From Candidatus Pullichristensenella excrementigallinarum (GTDB lineage Bacteria; Bacillota; Clostridia; Christensenellales; Aristaeellaceae): a stretch of DNA of 52,496 nt. The position numbers and the translations under genes were made by a program. Location of the stretch: positions 1 through 52,496 of the forward strand of contig DVMU01000088.1 in assembly GCA_018714825.1 (NCBI GenBank), given 5' to 3'. Shown piece after piece: positions 42,510 through 52,496 of this stretch; the stretch's first letter is position 1; every line of letters begins with the position of its first letter. The notes under the pieces are model-generated. The model was not told the DNA's origin, ran no database searches, and saw nothing but the letters and a program-made list of their open reading frames with translations.

Positions 42510-44359
42510 TTTGGCTGCGTACCCCTTTTCGCCGGTTTCTTTTTATAGGGTTCCCTTTCGAATTGCACGTCCTGCCGCCCCGTTCGGGCGGCTTCCACCA
42601 GGAACAGGGAAAACTTGCGGATGCCCTGCATAAAGCGCTGGGCCTTCTGGTGGCGCGAGGCCTCGTCCGGATTCTGGGCCAGGGCGTAGAGCGCCTTTTC
42701 CCATTTCCCGGTGGTGGCGGCGGAGGCGATCTGTTCCGGGGCGACGGCAATGAGCTTTTGCCCTTTTTCAGTGGAGACAATGGACTTTCCCTGCCGCTTG
42801 GCCAGTCCCACCGCGATCAGGCGTTCGATCGTCGCCGCGCGCGTGGCGGGGGTTCCCAGGCCCGAGGATTTCATGCGTTCGCGCAGTTCCTCATCCTCCA
42901 GATCGCGGCCCGCGTGCTCCATGAGGTTGAGCAGGGTCGCGTCCGTATGCGGGGCGGGCGGCTTGGTGGATTGCTTTTTGATGGTCACCTTTTCGGCCGT
43001 GCGGCGGTCGCCGGGCGAAAGTTTGGGCAACTGTTTTTCCGGCTTTTCTTCCGCCTCACTGCCGTATACCGCCTTCCAGCCGGGGTCCACGGGCACCGAA
43101 CCGGAGGCGCGGAATTCGTGAGGGCCGATCTGAACGGAGATTTTGGTGGATTCATAGGTATAATCCGGATAGTGCGCTGCGATGAGGCTGCGGACTACCA
43201 TGTCGTAGATCTTGGCCTCGTCCGGGGAAAGCGCGCCGCCGGGGCGCTTTTCGGTGGGCACGATGGCGTGGTGATCGGAAACCTTGCTCGCGTCATAGAA
43301 TCGCTTGGAGCGCAGATCGCTGTGGAATTGGGGGCTTTGCACCCATTCCCGCCAGGGAGAGGGCAGGCCCGAGAGCGCCTTGAGGATCTTCGGGCGCATG
43401 TCCTCGGGCAGATGGCGGCTGTCCGTGCGCGGATAGGTCAGCAGCTTGTGTTTTTCATAGAGCGATTGCGCGAGTTTGAGCGTCTTCTCCGCGGAAAAGC
43501 CGAAGCGCTTGTTGGCGGCGCGCTGCAGGCTGGTCAGATCGAACAGCTGCGGCGGGGGTTGGCGCTTGGTTTCGCAGGCGCTTTGGACGATTTCCCCCTC
43601 CCGCCCCTGCGTCTGCTTTTTGACCGCGTCCGCCACCTCGCGGGAGGGCGCGCGCAGATCCTTTGTCTGCGGATTCCACCAAAGGCCCTCGAAATCCCCG
43701 AAATTCGCGCGGATTTCCCAGTAATCCGCGGGCACGAACTGCGCGATTTCCCGATCGCGCTTGACCAGGAGGTTCAAAGTGGGCGTCTGCACGCGGCCCA
43801 TGGGCAACAGCACCCCGTACCGAAGCGTGAACGCGCGCGAGGCGTTCATGCCCACCAACCAATCGGCCAGGCTGCGGCAGCGGGCGCTTTCATAGAGCGC
43901 GTCATAGGCGGAATCGCTCTTGAGTTCGGAAAACCCCTGGCGGATGGCCCGATCGGTCATCGAGGAGATCCACAGCCGCTCCACCGGCTTTGTACAGCCC
44001 GCCTTCTGATAGATATAGCGGAAGATCAGTTCGCCTTCGCGCGCCGCGTCCGTGGCGCAGATGATGGAAGAAACCTCCTGCGAACGCATCAGTTTCCGGA
44101 TGACGGAGAATTGCGATCGGGTCTTGGGCAGGACCTTCAAGGGGATTTCCTCGGGCAAAATGGGCAGATCCGCCATATTCCAACGCTTGTAGCGCTCGTC
44201 CAGTTCGTCCGGCTCCATCAGGCTGACAAGATGCCCCAGCGCCCAGGTGACGATGTAGTTTTCCCCTTCGAGATAGCCGTCCCTGCGCTCGGACGCGCCG
44301 ATCACGCGCGCGATGTCCCGCGCCACGGAGGGCTTCTCGGCAACAATCAATTTTTTCAT
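42506..44359 (-). CDS. topB: DNA topoisomerase III
   Basis: 617 aa type IA topoisomerase. The N-terminal Toprim domain (LIVAEKPSVARDIA, then TDAAREGELIFRYIY) and the active-site tyrosine Tyr309 in LLTYPRTDSRHLP are present, as is the GLGTPATRAATIERL block. The C-terminal zinc-finger region of some relatives is absent; the protein ends in a basic tail. It decatenates or relaxes single-stranded DNA; copies also travel on mobile elements, but nothing mobile is nearby. Neither ATG (44359, or 44377 six codons upstream) has a ribosome binding site. Confidence 0.94.
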   Translation of the reverse strand: MKKLIVAEKPSVARDIARVIGASERRDGYLEGENYIVTWALGHLVSLMEPDELDERYKRWNMADLPILPEEIPLKVLPKTRSQFSVIRKLMRSQEVSSIICATDAAREGELIFRYIYQKAGCTKPVERLWISSMTDRAIRQGFSELKSDSAYDALYESARCRSLADWLVGMNASRAFTLRYGVLLPMGRVQTPTLNLLVKRDREIAQFVPADYWEIRANFGDFEGLWWNPQTKDLRAPSREVADAVKKQTQGREGEIVQSACETKRQPPPQLFDLTSLQRAANKRFGFSAEKTLKLAQSLYEKHKLLTYPRTDSRHLPEDMRPKILKALSGLPSPWREWVQSPQFHSDLRSKRFYDASKVSDHHAIVPTEKRPGGALSPDEAKIYDMVVRSLIAAHYPDYTYESTKISVQIGPHEFRASGSVPVDPGWKAVYGSEAEEKPEKQLPKLSPGDRRTAEKVTIKKQSTKPPAPHTDATLLNLMEHAGRDLEDEELRERMKSSGLGTPATRAATIERLIAVGLAKRQGKSIVSTEKGQKLIAVAPEQIASAATTGKWEKALYALAQNPDEASRHQKAQRFMQGIRKFSLFLVEAARTGRQDVQFEREPYKKKPAKRGTQPK

Positions 44360-44365
44360 GCCAAT

Positions 44366-44394
44366 AGCATAGCACATCCGCGGGGAAAAGTCAG
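44366..44394 (-). promoter_or_regulatory. Promoter of topB, leaderless arrangement
   Basis: Minus-strand -35 CTGACT (44389-44394), 17-bp spacer, -10 TATGCT (44366-44371). Six nt separate the -10 box from the ATG at 44359, the same geometry as at 22468. The -35 matches only 4 of 6 consensus bases. Confidence 0.5.
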
Positions 44395-44425
44395 CGAAAT
44401 TCCTGAAAATTTCCCCGCCTTCGGA

Positions 44426-44454
44426 TTGCGCGCGTTTGCGCGCTTTGCTATAAT
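44426..44454 (+). promoter_or_regulatory. Promoter of the cysK-cysE-dus operon
   Basis: -35 TTGCGC (44426-44431), 17-bp spacer, -10 TATAAT (44449-44454). Confidence 0.7.
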
Positions 44455-44520
44455 AAATGCGATTTGCTCGCTTGTTTGGGAAGTACCGCCGTTTCGCGCG
44501 GCGTTGGGAGGGACGGCAGA

Positions 44521-45416
44521 ATGTATCAATCCATGGAAGAAATGATCGGCAACACGCCCATTGTCCGGTTGGGCAAGCTGTTTCCCGATCGCGAAATTTA
44601 TGCGAAGTTGGAGCTTTTCAATCCCGCCGGCAGCGCCAAGGATCGCGCGGCGCTGTTTATGTTGGACGATTTTGAGCGGCGGGGTCTATTGCCCCCGGGA
44701 GGCACCATTATCGAGCCGACTTCGGGGAATACCGGCGTCGCGCTGGCGGCCCTGGCGGCCAGGCGGGGATACAAGGTGATTCTGACCATGCCGGATTCGA
44801 TGAGCCTGGAACGGCGGCAGCTTCTCAAGGCCTATGGCGCGCGGCTCGTGCTCACCGAAGGGGCCAAGGGCATGGCGGGCGCTGTGGAAAAGGCGGAGCA
44901 GCTCCGGAAGGAGATTCCCGGTTCAGTGATCGCGGGTCAATTTGAAAACCCGGCCAACGCGCTCGCGCACGAGCGCACCACGGGGCCGGAAATTTGGGCG
45001 GAATTGGGCGCGCGGCTGGAAACGCTGGTGGCAGGCGTGGGGACGGGCGGAACCCTCACCGGAACGGCCCGGTATCTCAAAGGGAAAAATCCCGCGCTGC
45101 GCGCGGTGGCGGTGGAGCCGGCGGCTTCCCCGCTGCTTTCCGAAGGGAAGGCCGGTCCGCACGGCTTGATGGGCATCGGCGCAAATTTCGTTCCTGCGCT
45201 TTTGGATCGGGATCTGATCGACGAGATTGTCCCCGTGCGCGAGGAGGAGGCCCATCGCATGGCGCGCAGATGCGCGCGCGAGGAGGGCTTGTTGATCGGC
45301 ATTTCCTCGGCGGCCGCACTGGTCGCCGCGGAGCGCGCGCGGGGCGTGACACTGGCCATTTTGCCCGATGGCGGGGAGAGATATCTTTCCACCGGCATCT
45401 ATGAGGAGGAAGAGAA

Positions 45417-45420
<4 letters not shown>
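44521..45420 (+). CDS. cysK: Cysteine synthase (O-acetylserine sulfhydrylase)
   Basis: 299 aa pyridoxal-phosphate enzyme of fold type II. The cofactor lysine is Lys40 in NPAGSAKDRAA; the substrate loop TSGNTG and phosphate-binding GTGGTLTG are present. It makes cysteine from O-acetylserine and sulfide. GGGAGGGAC lies about 9 nt before the ATG. It overlaps cysE by 4 nt, an efficient coupling of the two enzymes of the pathway. Confidence 0.95.
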
Positions 45421-46318
<898 letters not shown>

Positions 46319-46322
<4 letters not shown>

Positions 46323-47278
46323 CGGATTTTCCGATGCTTCCCCCGGGCGCCGGGCTTTCGCCCATGGCGGGCGTGACGGACGCGGCGTTTCGGACGCTTT
46401 GCTTTGAAAAGGGCTGCGCCTGGGCGGTGAGCGAGATGCTTTCGGCAAAGGGATGGCTGTTCAGCAGGGGGAAAAACGAAACCGAGCGGCAGCTTTTGAC
46501 CCGCTTTCCCGGAGAGGGCGTGGGGGGCTTGCAGCTTTTCGGCAAGGAGCCGGACAAGATCGCCCGCGCCGCGCGGGAATTGGGGCAAAGCGCGGGGTAT
46601 CAGTTTATCGATTTGAATTTCGGCTGTCCCGCGCCCAAGATCGTGGGCAATGGCGAGGGCAGCGCGCTGATGCGCCGGCCGGAGGAAATCGGGCAAATCG
46701 TGCGCCGGGCGGTGGAGGAATCGCCGCTTCCCGTGACGGCGAAGATCCGTGCGGGGTGGACCGCGGAGGAAATCAACGCCGTGGAGGTCGCGCGCATTTG
46801 CGAGGAGGCCGGCGCGCGCGCGATCGCCGTGCACGCGCGCACGCGCGATCAGTTCTATGCGGGCCGGGCGGATTGGTCGGTGATTCGCAAAGTGAAGCGC
46901 GCGGTTTCCATTCCCGTATTTGGAAACGGAGATATCGCTTCGGGCGAGGACGCGCTTCGGATGCTGGAGGAAACCGGGTGCGACCGGGTTCTGGTCGGCC
47001 GTGCGGCGCAGGGAAATCCCTGGATCTTTTCGGAAATCAACGCCGCGCTGTGCGCGCGCCCGTATGCGCGCCCCGAATTTTCCGAGAGAATGGAGATGGC
47101 GCTGAGGCATTTTGAACTTGCACAGACGCTCTACGGCCCTCGCAGGGGGCTTCTGGAGATGCGCAAGCACATCGCCTGGTATATTTCCGGCGTGCGTGGC
47201 GCGGCGCGGCTGCGCGAGATGGTCAATTCCCTGGAACATCCCGACCAGGTGCGGGAATTTTTGCGGGGACTGCAATGA
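46319..47278 (+). CDS. tRNA-dihydrouridine synthase
   Basis: 319 aa FMN-dependent TIM-barrel. The catalytic cysteine is Cys103 in DLNFGCPAPKIVGNGEGSALM; flavin-binding positions include AKIRAGW, AIAVHARTRDQFYAG and GNGDIASG. It reduces uridines in the tRNA D-loop; the DusB-like subgroup is likely. Operon membership behind cysE by a 4-nt overlap is probably genomic convenience. A strong terminator follows. Confidence 0.93.
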
Positions 47279-47308
47279 ATGCTTTCAACCCGAAAAGAAT
47301 GGAATGAT

Positions 47309-47346
47309 TTTTTCCGCGAACGCATGGCGTGCGCGGAAAATTTTTT
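47309..47346 (+). terminator. Terminator of the cys-dus operon
   Basis: TTTTCCGCG (47310-47318) pairs with CGCGGAAAA (47332-47340), with an inner ACGC/GCGT helix, followed by TTTTTT. Confidence 0.9.
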
Positions 47347-47406
47347 ACAGAAAAAGGACAAAATGCTGATTTGGATTGGAAATTTGTATATTTTGAGCGA
47401 TTCCCC

Positions 47407-47435
47407 TTGCCGGATGGGAAAGAAGCGTGTATACT
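47407..47435 (+). promoter_or_regulatory. Promoter of the ABC exporter operon
   Basis: -35 TTGCCG (47407-47412), 17-bp spacer, -10 TATACT (47430-47435), 23 nt before the ATG. Confidence 0.75.
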
Positions 47436-47458
47436 TTGCCTGCATGGAGGGATGAGAG

Positions 47459-48169
47459 ATGCTCTATATTGAAAATGTGTCCAAAAAATACGGAAAGACG
47501 CTGGCCAACGACGGGATTTCTTTTCCTGTGCAGGATGGGGAGATCGCCATTCTGCTCGGGCCGAACGGCGCGGGAAAATCCACGCTGATCAAGTGCATCG
47601 CGGGACTTTTGCGCTTTGAGGGAAAGATTGAGATCGACGGCTGGGGCAATAAGACGGACAAGGCCAAGGCCCTGTTGGGCTATATTCCGGAAATGCCCGC
47701 GGTGTACGATCTTTTGACCGTCGGCGAACATTTGGAATTTATCCGCCGCGCCTACCGGCAGGAGGACGAGGCGTATGGCGAGGAACTTCTGCGGAGATTC
47801 GAATTGTGGGACAAGCGCGATAAACTCGGCAAGGAGCTTTCCAAGGGAATGCAGCAGAAGCTCTCAATCTGCTGCCAACTGGCGCATAAGCCGCAGGTAA
47901 TCATCTTCGACGAACCGATGGTCGGCCTGGACCCGCACGCGATCAAGGAACTCAAGGCAATGTTCCGCGAACTTCGCAAAGAGGGACGGACGCTGCTGAT
48001 CAGCACGCACATGATCGACAGTGTGGAGGACTATTGGGACGTGGCGCACATCCTCATCAACGGGCGCGTCGCGGCCACCAAGCGCCCGGACGATCAGCAG
48101 GAGCGCTCTTTGGAGGAGCTGTTCTTTGCTATTACCGAGGGTGACTCCTCCGAGGGGGCGAAAGAATGA
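47459..48169 (+). CDS. ABC exporter ATP-binding protein
   Basis: 236 aa. Walker A is GPNGAGKST, the signature region reads LSKGMQQKLSI, and Walker B is VIIFDEPMVGLDPHA. The order and the absence of a binding protein mark it as the ATPase of an ABC-2-type exporter. GGAGGGA precedes the start. It overlaps the permease gene by 4 nt. Confidence 0.93.
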   Translation: MLYIENVSKKYGKTLANDGISFPVQDGEIAILLGPNGAGKSTLIKCIAGLLRFEGKIEIDGWGNKTDKAKALLGYIPEMPAVYDLLTVGEHLEFIRRAYRQEDEAYGEELLRRFELWDKRDKLGKELSKGMQQKLSICCQLAHKPQVIIFDEPMVGLDPHAIKELKAMFRELRKEGRTLLISTHMIDSVEDYWDVAHILINGRVAATKRPDDQQERSLEELFFAITEGDSSEGAKE

Positions 48170-49725
48170 AGGGCGCGATGGGATATCTTGTCGGAACCCG
48201 GCTGAAAAATCAACTCAAGAGCTTTAAGACCCACCCCTCGCGGCTGATTTATGCGCTGGTGCTTGTGGCGCTGCTCGGGTTGACGCTCTTTTCTTCGGGG
48301 AAACAGGAAGCGGGATCGCTGCGTCCCGGAAGCGAATTCGCGCTGCTGGCGGGCGCGTTTTTCGGGATGATGTTTTTGATTCTGATCAATTCCGGGTTCA
48401 AAAACGGAGCGAGCTTCTTTTCGCTGGCGGATGTGAATTTCCTCTTTACTGCGCCGGTTCGGCCGCGCAACGTGCTCTTTTACGGGCTGCTCCGCCAATT
48501 GGGCGTTTCGCTGGTCATGGGGCTTTTCCTGTTGTTCCAGTATGGATGGATGCACAATGTCTACGGCGTGCGGCTTCCCGTGCTGTTTTTGGTGCTGGCG
48601 TGCTATGGGGTGACGGTGTTTACCGCGCAGGTAGTCGCCATGCTGGCCTATTCCCTGACCAGCGCGGATGAGAAAAAGCGCCGGAAGCTCAAAAGCGCGG
48701 TGTTCGGCATATTCCTGCTCATGGCCGCGGCCGTGGTGGCGCGCGCCGCCGTGCGGGACGGCTTTACCCTCGAGGCGCTGGTGCGCAGCGCGAATTCGCC
48801 GCTGTTTCGGCTGATTCCGGTGGCGGGCTGGATGGGCGGCGTGCTCCAGGGCGCGGTGGAAGGGAATGCGGGGATGGCCGCGTTTTACGCGGCGCTGTCG
48901 GCCGCGTTCCTGGGAATCATGGTGGTGGCAATCGTCAAGACCAATCACGATTTTTATGAGGATGTACTCAAGACGACCGAGGCGTCCCACAGCGCGATCA
49001 CCGCGAGGAAGGAAGGCCACATCGAGGACAGCGCGCCCGGCAACGTTCGCGTGGGGAAGATCGGCCTGGGACGCGGCTGGGGCGCAAGCGCGATTTACTA
49101 CAAGCATCGCCTGGAAAACCGCCGCGCGCGCCGCTTCCTGTTGCCGCCGCTTTCCTTGGTCTACGCGGCGATTGTGGTGGCGTTTGCGCTGTTTACCCGG
49201 GATGCGGGGCCGATTCCCGTGCTGGTCATGGCCGTGTATATCCAGATGTTTTCCGAAGGGCTTTCCCGCTTCAGCCGGGAATTGACCAAGCCGTATATCT
49301 ACATGATCCCGGAAAGCGCGTTTGGAAAGATGATCCACGCCATGCGGGAAACGCTGCTTTCGGGCCTTGCGGAATCGGCGCTGATCTTTGTGGTCACGGG
49401 GCTGCTGATCCATCTGGACGGCTGGACCATCGCCGCCATGGTGTTTGTCCGGTGGACGTTTACCCTCGTCTTTGCCGCGGCCAGCGTCGCGGAAATGCGC
49501 GTGTTCGGCGGCGTGACCTCGAAATTTCTAATGATTTTCTTCTATCTGTTCCTGGCGGTTCTGATGGCGGCTCCGGGCGTCATTGTGGCGATCGTGTTGG
49601 GCGCTTTCGGGCATCCGCTTGCGCTGTGTATCGCGGCGGCGGGCGTGTTGAACCTCCCCATGGCGCTCTTGGCGCTGTTCCTCTGCCGCAACATGCTCCG
49701 ATACGCGGAATTGAACAATATTTGA
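48166..49725 (+). CDS. ABC exporter permease
   Basis: 519 aa with about 10-12 hydrophobic segments and a soluble loop near residues 275-305. It fits the putative ABC-exporter permease group found beside such ATPases in Firmicutes. The substrate is unknown; lipid, peptide or drug export are all possible. The next gene is a glycosyltransferase 41 nt downstream, so a role in envelope lipid handling is conceivable (inference). Confidence 0.85.
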   Translation: MKGAMGYLVGTRLKNQLKSFKTHPSRLIYALVLVALLGLTLFSSGKQEAGSLRPGSEFALLAGAFFGMMFLILINSGFKNGASFFSLADVNFLFTAPVRPRNVLFYGLLRQLGVSLVMGLFLLFQYGWMHNVYGVRLPVLFLVLACYGVTVFTAQVVAMLAYSLTSADEKKRRKLKSAVFGIFLLMAAAVVARAAVRDGFTLEALVRSANSPLFRLIPVAGWMGGVLQGAVEGNAGMAAFYAALSAAFLGIMVVAIVKTNHDFYEDVLKTTEASHSAITARKEGHIEDSAPGNVRVGKIGLGRGWGASAIYYKHRLENRRARRFLLPPLSLVYAAIVVAFALFTRDAGPIPVLVMAVYIQMFSEGLSRFSRELTKPYIYMIPESAFGKMIHAMRETLLSGLAESALIFVVTGLLIHLDGWTIAAMVFVRWTFTLVFAAASVAEMRVFGGVTSKFLMIFFYLFLAVLMAAPGVIVAIVLGAFGHPLALCIAAAGVLNLPMALLALFLCRNMLRYAELNNI

Positions 49726-49766
49726 GCCTTCCCGAAAGGTAGGAATTTCAGAAAGGGGGAATGCCC

Positions 49767-50885
49767 GTGAAGGTACTGGTGCTTTCCTGCAACACCGGCG
49801 GCGGCCACAACGCGGCGGGGCGCGCGATCCTCGAGGGATTTTTGCGGCGGGATGTGCAATGCGAGATGCGGGACGCGCTGTCGTTCGCTTCGGAAAGGGT
49901 TTCGAAGGTCGTATCGGACGCGTACATTCGTACCGTCACGGTCGCCCCGAAACTCTTCGGCTGGTGCTATCGCGCGGGCGGAGCAATCAGTTCCGCCCGG
50001 CGCAAATCCCCGGTCTACCTGGGAAATATGATGTATGCCAGGGCGCTGGGCGCATATGTCGAGGAAAACAGGATTGACGCCGTGGTGATGCCGCATCTGT
50101 TCCCCGCCGAGACGCTCACGCATTACAAGCGCCGATTTGGCCTGCGGGCCCGGACGTATCTGGTTTCCACGGATTATGTCTGCTGCCCGTTTTTTGAGGA
50201 GACGGAGGTCGATCGCTTCTTCATTCCCCATGCGGCGCTCGTTCCGGAATTTGTGCGGCGCGGGATTCCCCGGGAAAAGCTGACGGTTACGGGCATTCCG
50301 GTTTCCGCGCGATATGCCAGGCACACGCCCAAGGCCGAGGCGCGGGAGCGGCTCGCGCTTCCGGAAAGGGGAAATCTGCTTCTAGTGATGACCGGCAGCA
50401 TGGGGTTCGGGCATGTGGATCGGTTGGTGGACGCGATTTTGCCCATCCTGGAACCTGAGGACCATGTGGCGGTCCTGGGCGGCAACAACGAGATTCTCAA
50501 AAAGCGCCTGCGCGAAACCTTCGCCTGGGACGCGCGGGTGCAGGTATTGGATTTTACCGAGCGGGTGGATCTTTTCATGGATGCGGCCGACCTTCTCTTT
50601 ACCAAGCCCGGCGGACTTACGACCACCGAGGCGGCTGTCAAGGGGATTCCGCTGATTCATACGCATCCCATTCCCGGATGCGAGACGCTCAATATGGAAT
50701 TTTTCGGGGAATTGGGCATGTCAGTTTCCGCAGATACGCCGGAGGGCCTGGCGCGCCTGGCGCAGGATCTCCTGCGCAGACCAGAAAAGCGCGCGGCCAT
50801 GATCCAACGGCAGCGCGAGAATGTCCCCGCGAACGCAGCGGACGCAATCTGCGAATTCGTCCTGCGCGAGGCGGGAGAAATCTGA
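49767..50885 (+). CDS. Glycosyltransferase, MGDG-synthase / diacylglycerol glucosyltransferase-like
   Basis: 372 aa, GT-B fold. The N-terminal MGDG-synthase-like motif is LSCNTGGGHNAAGRAI (about 5-20) and the C-terminal nucleotide-sugar site contains TKPGGLTTTEA. It probably adds a hexose to diacylglycerol, making membrane glycolipids or a lipoteichoic acid anchor. The GTG at 49767 is chosen since AAAGGGGG lies 7 nt upstream; the ATG at 49761 is only 1 nt from that site. It probably shares the exporter transcript. Confidence 0.9.
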   Translation: MKVLVLSCNTGGGHNAAGRAILEGFLRRDVQCEMRDALSFASERVSKVVSDAYIRTVTVAPKLFGWCYRAGGAISSARRKSPVYLGNMMYARALGAYVEENRIDAVVMPHLFPAETLTHYKRRFGLRARTYLVSTDYVCCPFFEETEVDRFFIPHAALVPEFVRRGIPREKLTVTGIPVSARYARHTPKAEARERLALPERGNLLLVMTGSMGFGHVDRLVDAILPILEPEDHVAVLGGNNEILKKRLRETFAWDARVQVLDFTERVDLFMDAADLLFTKPGGLTTTEAAVKGIPLIHTHPIPGCETLNMEFFGELGMSVSADTPEGLARLAQDLLRRPEKRAAMIQRQRENVPANAADAICEFVLREAGEI

Positions 50886-50926
50886 AAATCCCCGTATCGC
50901 CGCGCAGCGATACGGGGATTTTCTTC
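50885..50926. terminator. Bidirectional terminator between glycosyltransferase and second MATE gene
   Basis: A 16-bp perfect stem (50885-50900 with 50907-50922), loop of 6; AAAA and TTTT at its ends. It starts within the glycosyltransferase stop codon and lies just past the MATE stop on the other strand. Confidence 0.92.
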
Positions 50927-50929
50927 GGA

Positions 50930-52258
50930 TTATTCGCGGATCACGGCTTTTTGCGCCCATTTTCCGCTCTTGTAGCGCCAGAAGAAGAAGCCGCTGCGCA
51001 CGGCCCAATCTGCGAACATGCCCAGCCACACGGCCAGGGGGCCCATTTCAAAGAACTTTACCAGCGCGATGGTGATCGCCACGCGGCAGACCCACATCGT
51101 CACCGAGGAAAGGATCATCGAAAAGCGCACGTCTCCCGCCGCGCGCATCCCGTAGGCGGGCAGGAAGGAAAGCGGCCAAAATAGCGGCTTGACCACGCAG
51201 ATCAGCAGCGACAGGCGCACGCACATTTGCGCCGCTTCAGCTTCCATTCCGCCGATTACCGTGATCGGACGCACCAGCAGCGCGATCACCGCGCAGGAAA
51301 TCAGCGTGGCAATCCCGCCGTAAAAGGTCAATTTGGCGATGGATTTTTTGGCCTCTTCCACTTTGCCCGCACCCATGCACTGGCCGGCGACCGTCATCAT
51401 GCCCAGACCCACGCCCACCGGCGCGTTGCTGGTCACGCCCTCCAGAGCGGAAGTCATGGCCTGCGCGGCGATGGCCACGGTGCCCATGGTAGAGACCGTG
51501 GACTGAATCACGAGTTTCCCGAATTGGAACATCCCGTTCTCCATCCCCGAGGGAAGGCCGATGGAGAGAATATTGCGAATCAGCGGCAGATCGGGGCGCG
51601 CGCCAAATTTCCGAATGACAATCGCCTGATGTGGAAGGCGCAAAAACGCGAGCACCGCCACGCCGCAGAGCACGCGCGAGACAAGCGTGGCAAGCGCTGC
51701 GCCCGCTACGCCCATGTTCAGGCCGAAGATCAGGAAGGCGTTGCCCGCGATATTGACCAGATTGCAGACAAGGGAAATGACCATCGGCAGCCGCGAATTC
51801 CCGCACACGCGAAACAGCGCCGCGCCTGCGTTGTACAGCCCGATAAAGGGATAGGAGAGCGCGGTAATAAACAGATACACCAGCGCGTTCTCCATTACGT
51901 CCGCCTCGACCTTTCCGAAGATCAGCCGCAAAAGACCATTCCGGAAGAGGATCAGAATCAGCATCACCGCAACTGAAAGCGATGCGACGGTCAAAAGGAG
52001 CTGTTTTCCCGTCTCCGTCGCGCGGTCGGCTTGTTTTCTTCCAATATATTGCGCGCAGATCGAGGCCCCGCCGGTCGCCATCGCGGAAAACACCAGGATG
52101 ATCAGCACGTTGATTGCGTCCACCAAGGAGACTGCGGAAATGGCGGCCGATCCTGCGCGGCTGACCATCATGGTATCGGCCGTGCCCATCAGGGAATTGA
52201 GAAGCTGTTCGATGATCAGGGGAATCAGAAGCCCCCAAAGCTGCCTTTTGGAAAACAT
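50930..52258 (-). CDS. MATE-family efflux transporter, second copy
   Basis: 442 aa with about 12 helices and the MATE N-terminal signature PLIIEQLLNSLMGTADTMMVSRAG. It is only distantly similar to the MATE protein at 39832-41220, so they represent different subfamilies. The ATG at 52258 has AGGA 7 nt upstream; the in-frame ATG at 52264 abuts it. It probably exports drugs or metabolites by cation antiport. Confidence 0.92.
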   Translation of the reverse strand: MFSKRQLWGLLIPLIIEQLLNSLMGTADTMMVSRAGSAAISAVSLVDAINVLIILVFSAMATGGASICAQYIGRKQADRATETGKQLLLTVASLSVAVMLILILFRNGLLRLIFGKVEADVMENALVYLFITALSYPFIGLYNAGAALFRVCGNSRLPMVISLVCNLVNIAGNAFLIFGLNMGVAGAALATLVSRVLCGVAVLAFLRLPHQAIVIRKFGARPDLPLIRNILSIGLPSGMENGMFQFGKLVIQSTVSTMGTVAIAAQAMTSALEGVTSNAPVGVGLGMMTVAGQCMGAGKVEEAKKSIAKLTFYGGIATLISCAVIALLVRPITVIGGMEAEAAQMCVRLSLLICVVKPLFWPLSFLPAYGMRAAGDVRFSMILSSVTMWVCRVAITIALVKFFEMGPLAVWLGMFADWAVRSGFFFWRYKSGKWAQKAVIRE

Positions 52259-52348
52259 GCGCATTCCTGACTTTCGTGAACATATCCGGGCGGGCGTTTA
52301 TTTCGGATTTCGAAATTCTGCCGAGATGCATCCCGCCAACGCTTTAAA

Positions 52349-52373
52349 ACCCAAAGACGTAAAGCCTTTGGGT
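52349..52373. terminator. Short hairpin upstream of the second MATE gene
   Basis: ACCCAAAG (52349-52356) pairs with CTTTGGGT (52366-52373). It lies 90 nt before the MATE start and 32 nt before the 52-bp repeat; its role is unclear. Confidence 0.4.
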
Positions 52374-52404
52374 CAGATGGCCGAAAAAGCTCTGTGGGGA
52401 GAAA

Positions 52405-52456
52405 CCTTCCAAATCGAGCGCGGCGGCGTGTACGTCGCGCTCGGTTTTTCCGGAGC
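52405..52456 (+). repeat. 52-bp hairpin repeat, copy B
   Basis: Identical over 52 nt to the reverse complement of 33592-33643. The stem is 52415-52425 with 52433-52443, loop 52426-52432, followed by GTTTTTCC. The upstream 25 nt are also similar between copies (about 19 of 25). No gene is recognisable from here to the window end. Confidence 0.85.
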
Positions 52457-52496
52457 ATAAGCGGAGGAAAAACAATTCCGCCCGTCAGGAAATCGC

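Noticed and set aside
42506..44359. topB as a sign of an integrative element
   Set aside because: Mobile elements often carry topB, but no integrase, relaxase, transfer gene or direct-repeat boundary is visible, and the neighbours are core genes.

Overview
The window is about 52.5 kb of GC-rich bacterial chromosome with short intergenic gaps and strong AGGAGG-type ribosome binding sites. A T-box riboswitch ahead of ileS, a BspA-type leucine-rich-repeat protein, LacI-type regulators and sigma-A-like promoters (TTGACA, 17 bp, TATAAT) point to a Gram-positive Clostridia-like organism, possibly a GC-rich gut lineage. That assignment is inference. I saw no rRNA, tRNA, CRISPR array, transposase or integrase.

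Layout. (1) 34-7193: a LacI regulator diverges from a branched-chain-amino-acid-type ABC transporter (binding protein, livH, livM, livG, livF), followed by an RpiB-like isomerase and a small amidohydrolase. Three CG-centred operator-like palindromes lie in the divergent gap. (2) 7534-10347: rRNA-type methyltransferase and an ABC-F protein. (3) 10509-15381: secreted leucine-rich-repeat protein and membrane-anchored parvulin foldase on the minus strand, then two tandem paralogous esterases. (4) 15607-20330: LacI plus aldo/keto reductase, divergent from L-xylulose kinase and L-ribulose-5-phosphate 3-epimerase, a pentose catabolic cassette. (5) 20569-24011: a papain-fold hydrolase, a TVP38-type membrane protein, a phosphopantetheinyl transferase, and an XRE / TM2 / coiled-coil membrane protein module. 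(6) 24227-33581: argC-argJ-argB-argD-carA-carB; here carB is fused in frame to a complete DapF-like domain that lacks the first catalytic cysteine. (7) 33778-37750: ileS with its T-box leader, and a J-domain protein. (8) 38094-44359: small membrane protein, HAD phosphatase, MATE exporter, MFS transporter and topoisomerase III. (9) 44521-47278: cysK-cysE-dus operon. (10) 47459-52258: ABC exporter pair, diacylglycerol-glucosyltransferase-like enzyme, second MATE exporter.

How it fits together. Most of the window is core metabolism: arginine and carbamoyl phosphate, cysteine, isoleucyl-tRNA. Two LacI-controlled catabolic cassettes sit among it. The most unusual items are the CarB-DapF fusion with a degenerate epimerase site; the LacI-controlled transporter with two enzymes that each differ at a family hallmark residue; a 52-bp hairpin repeat present identically at two intergenic sites with a third diverged relative; and two genes (topB and the phosphopantetheinyl transferase) whose -10 boxes sit exactly 6 nt before the ATG with no ribosome binding site, suggesting leaderless mRNAs.
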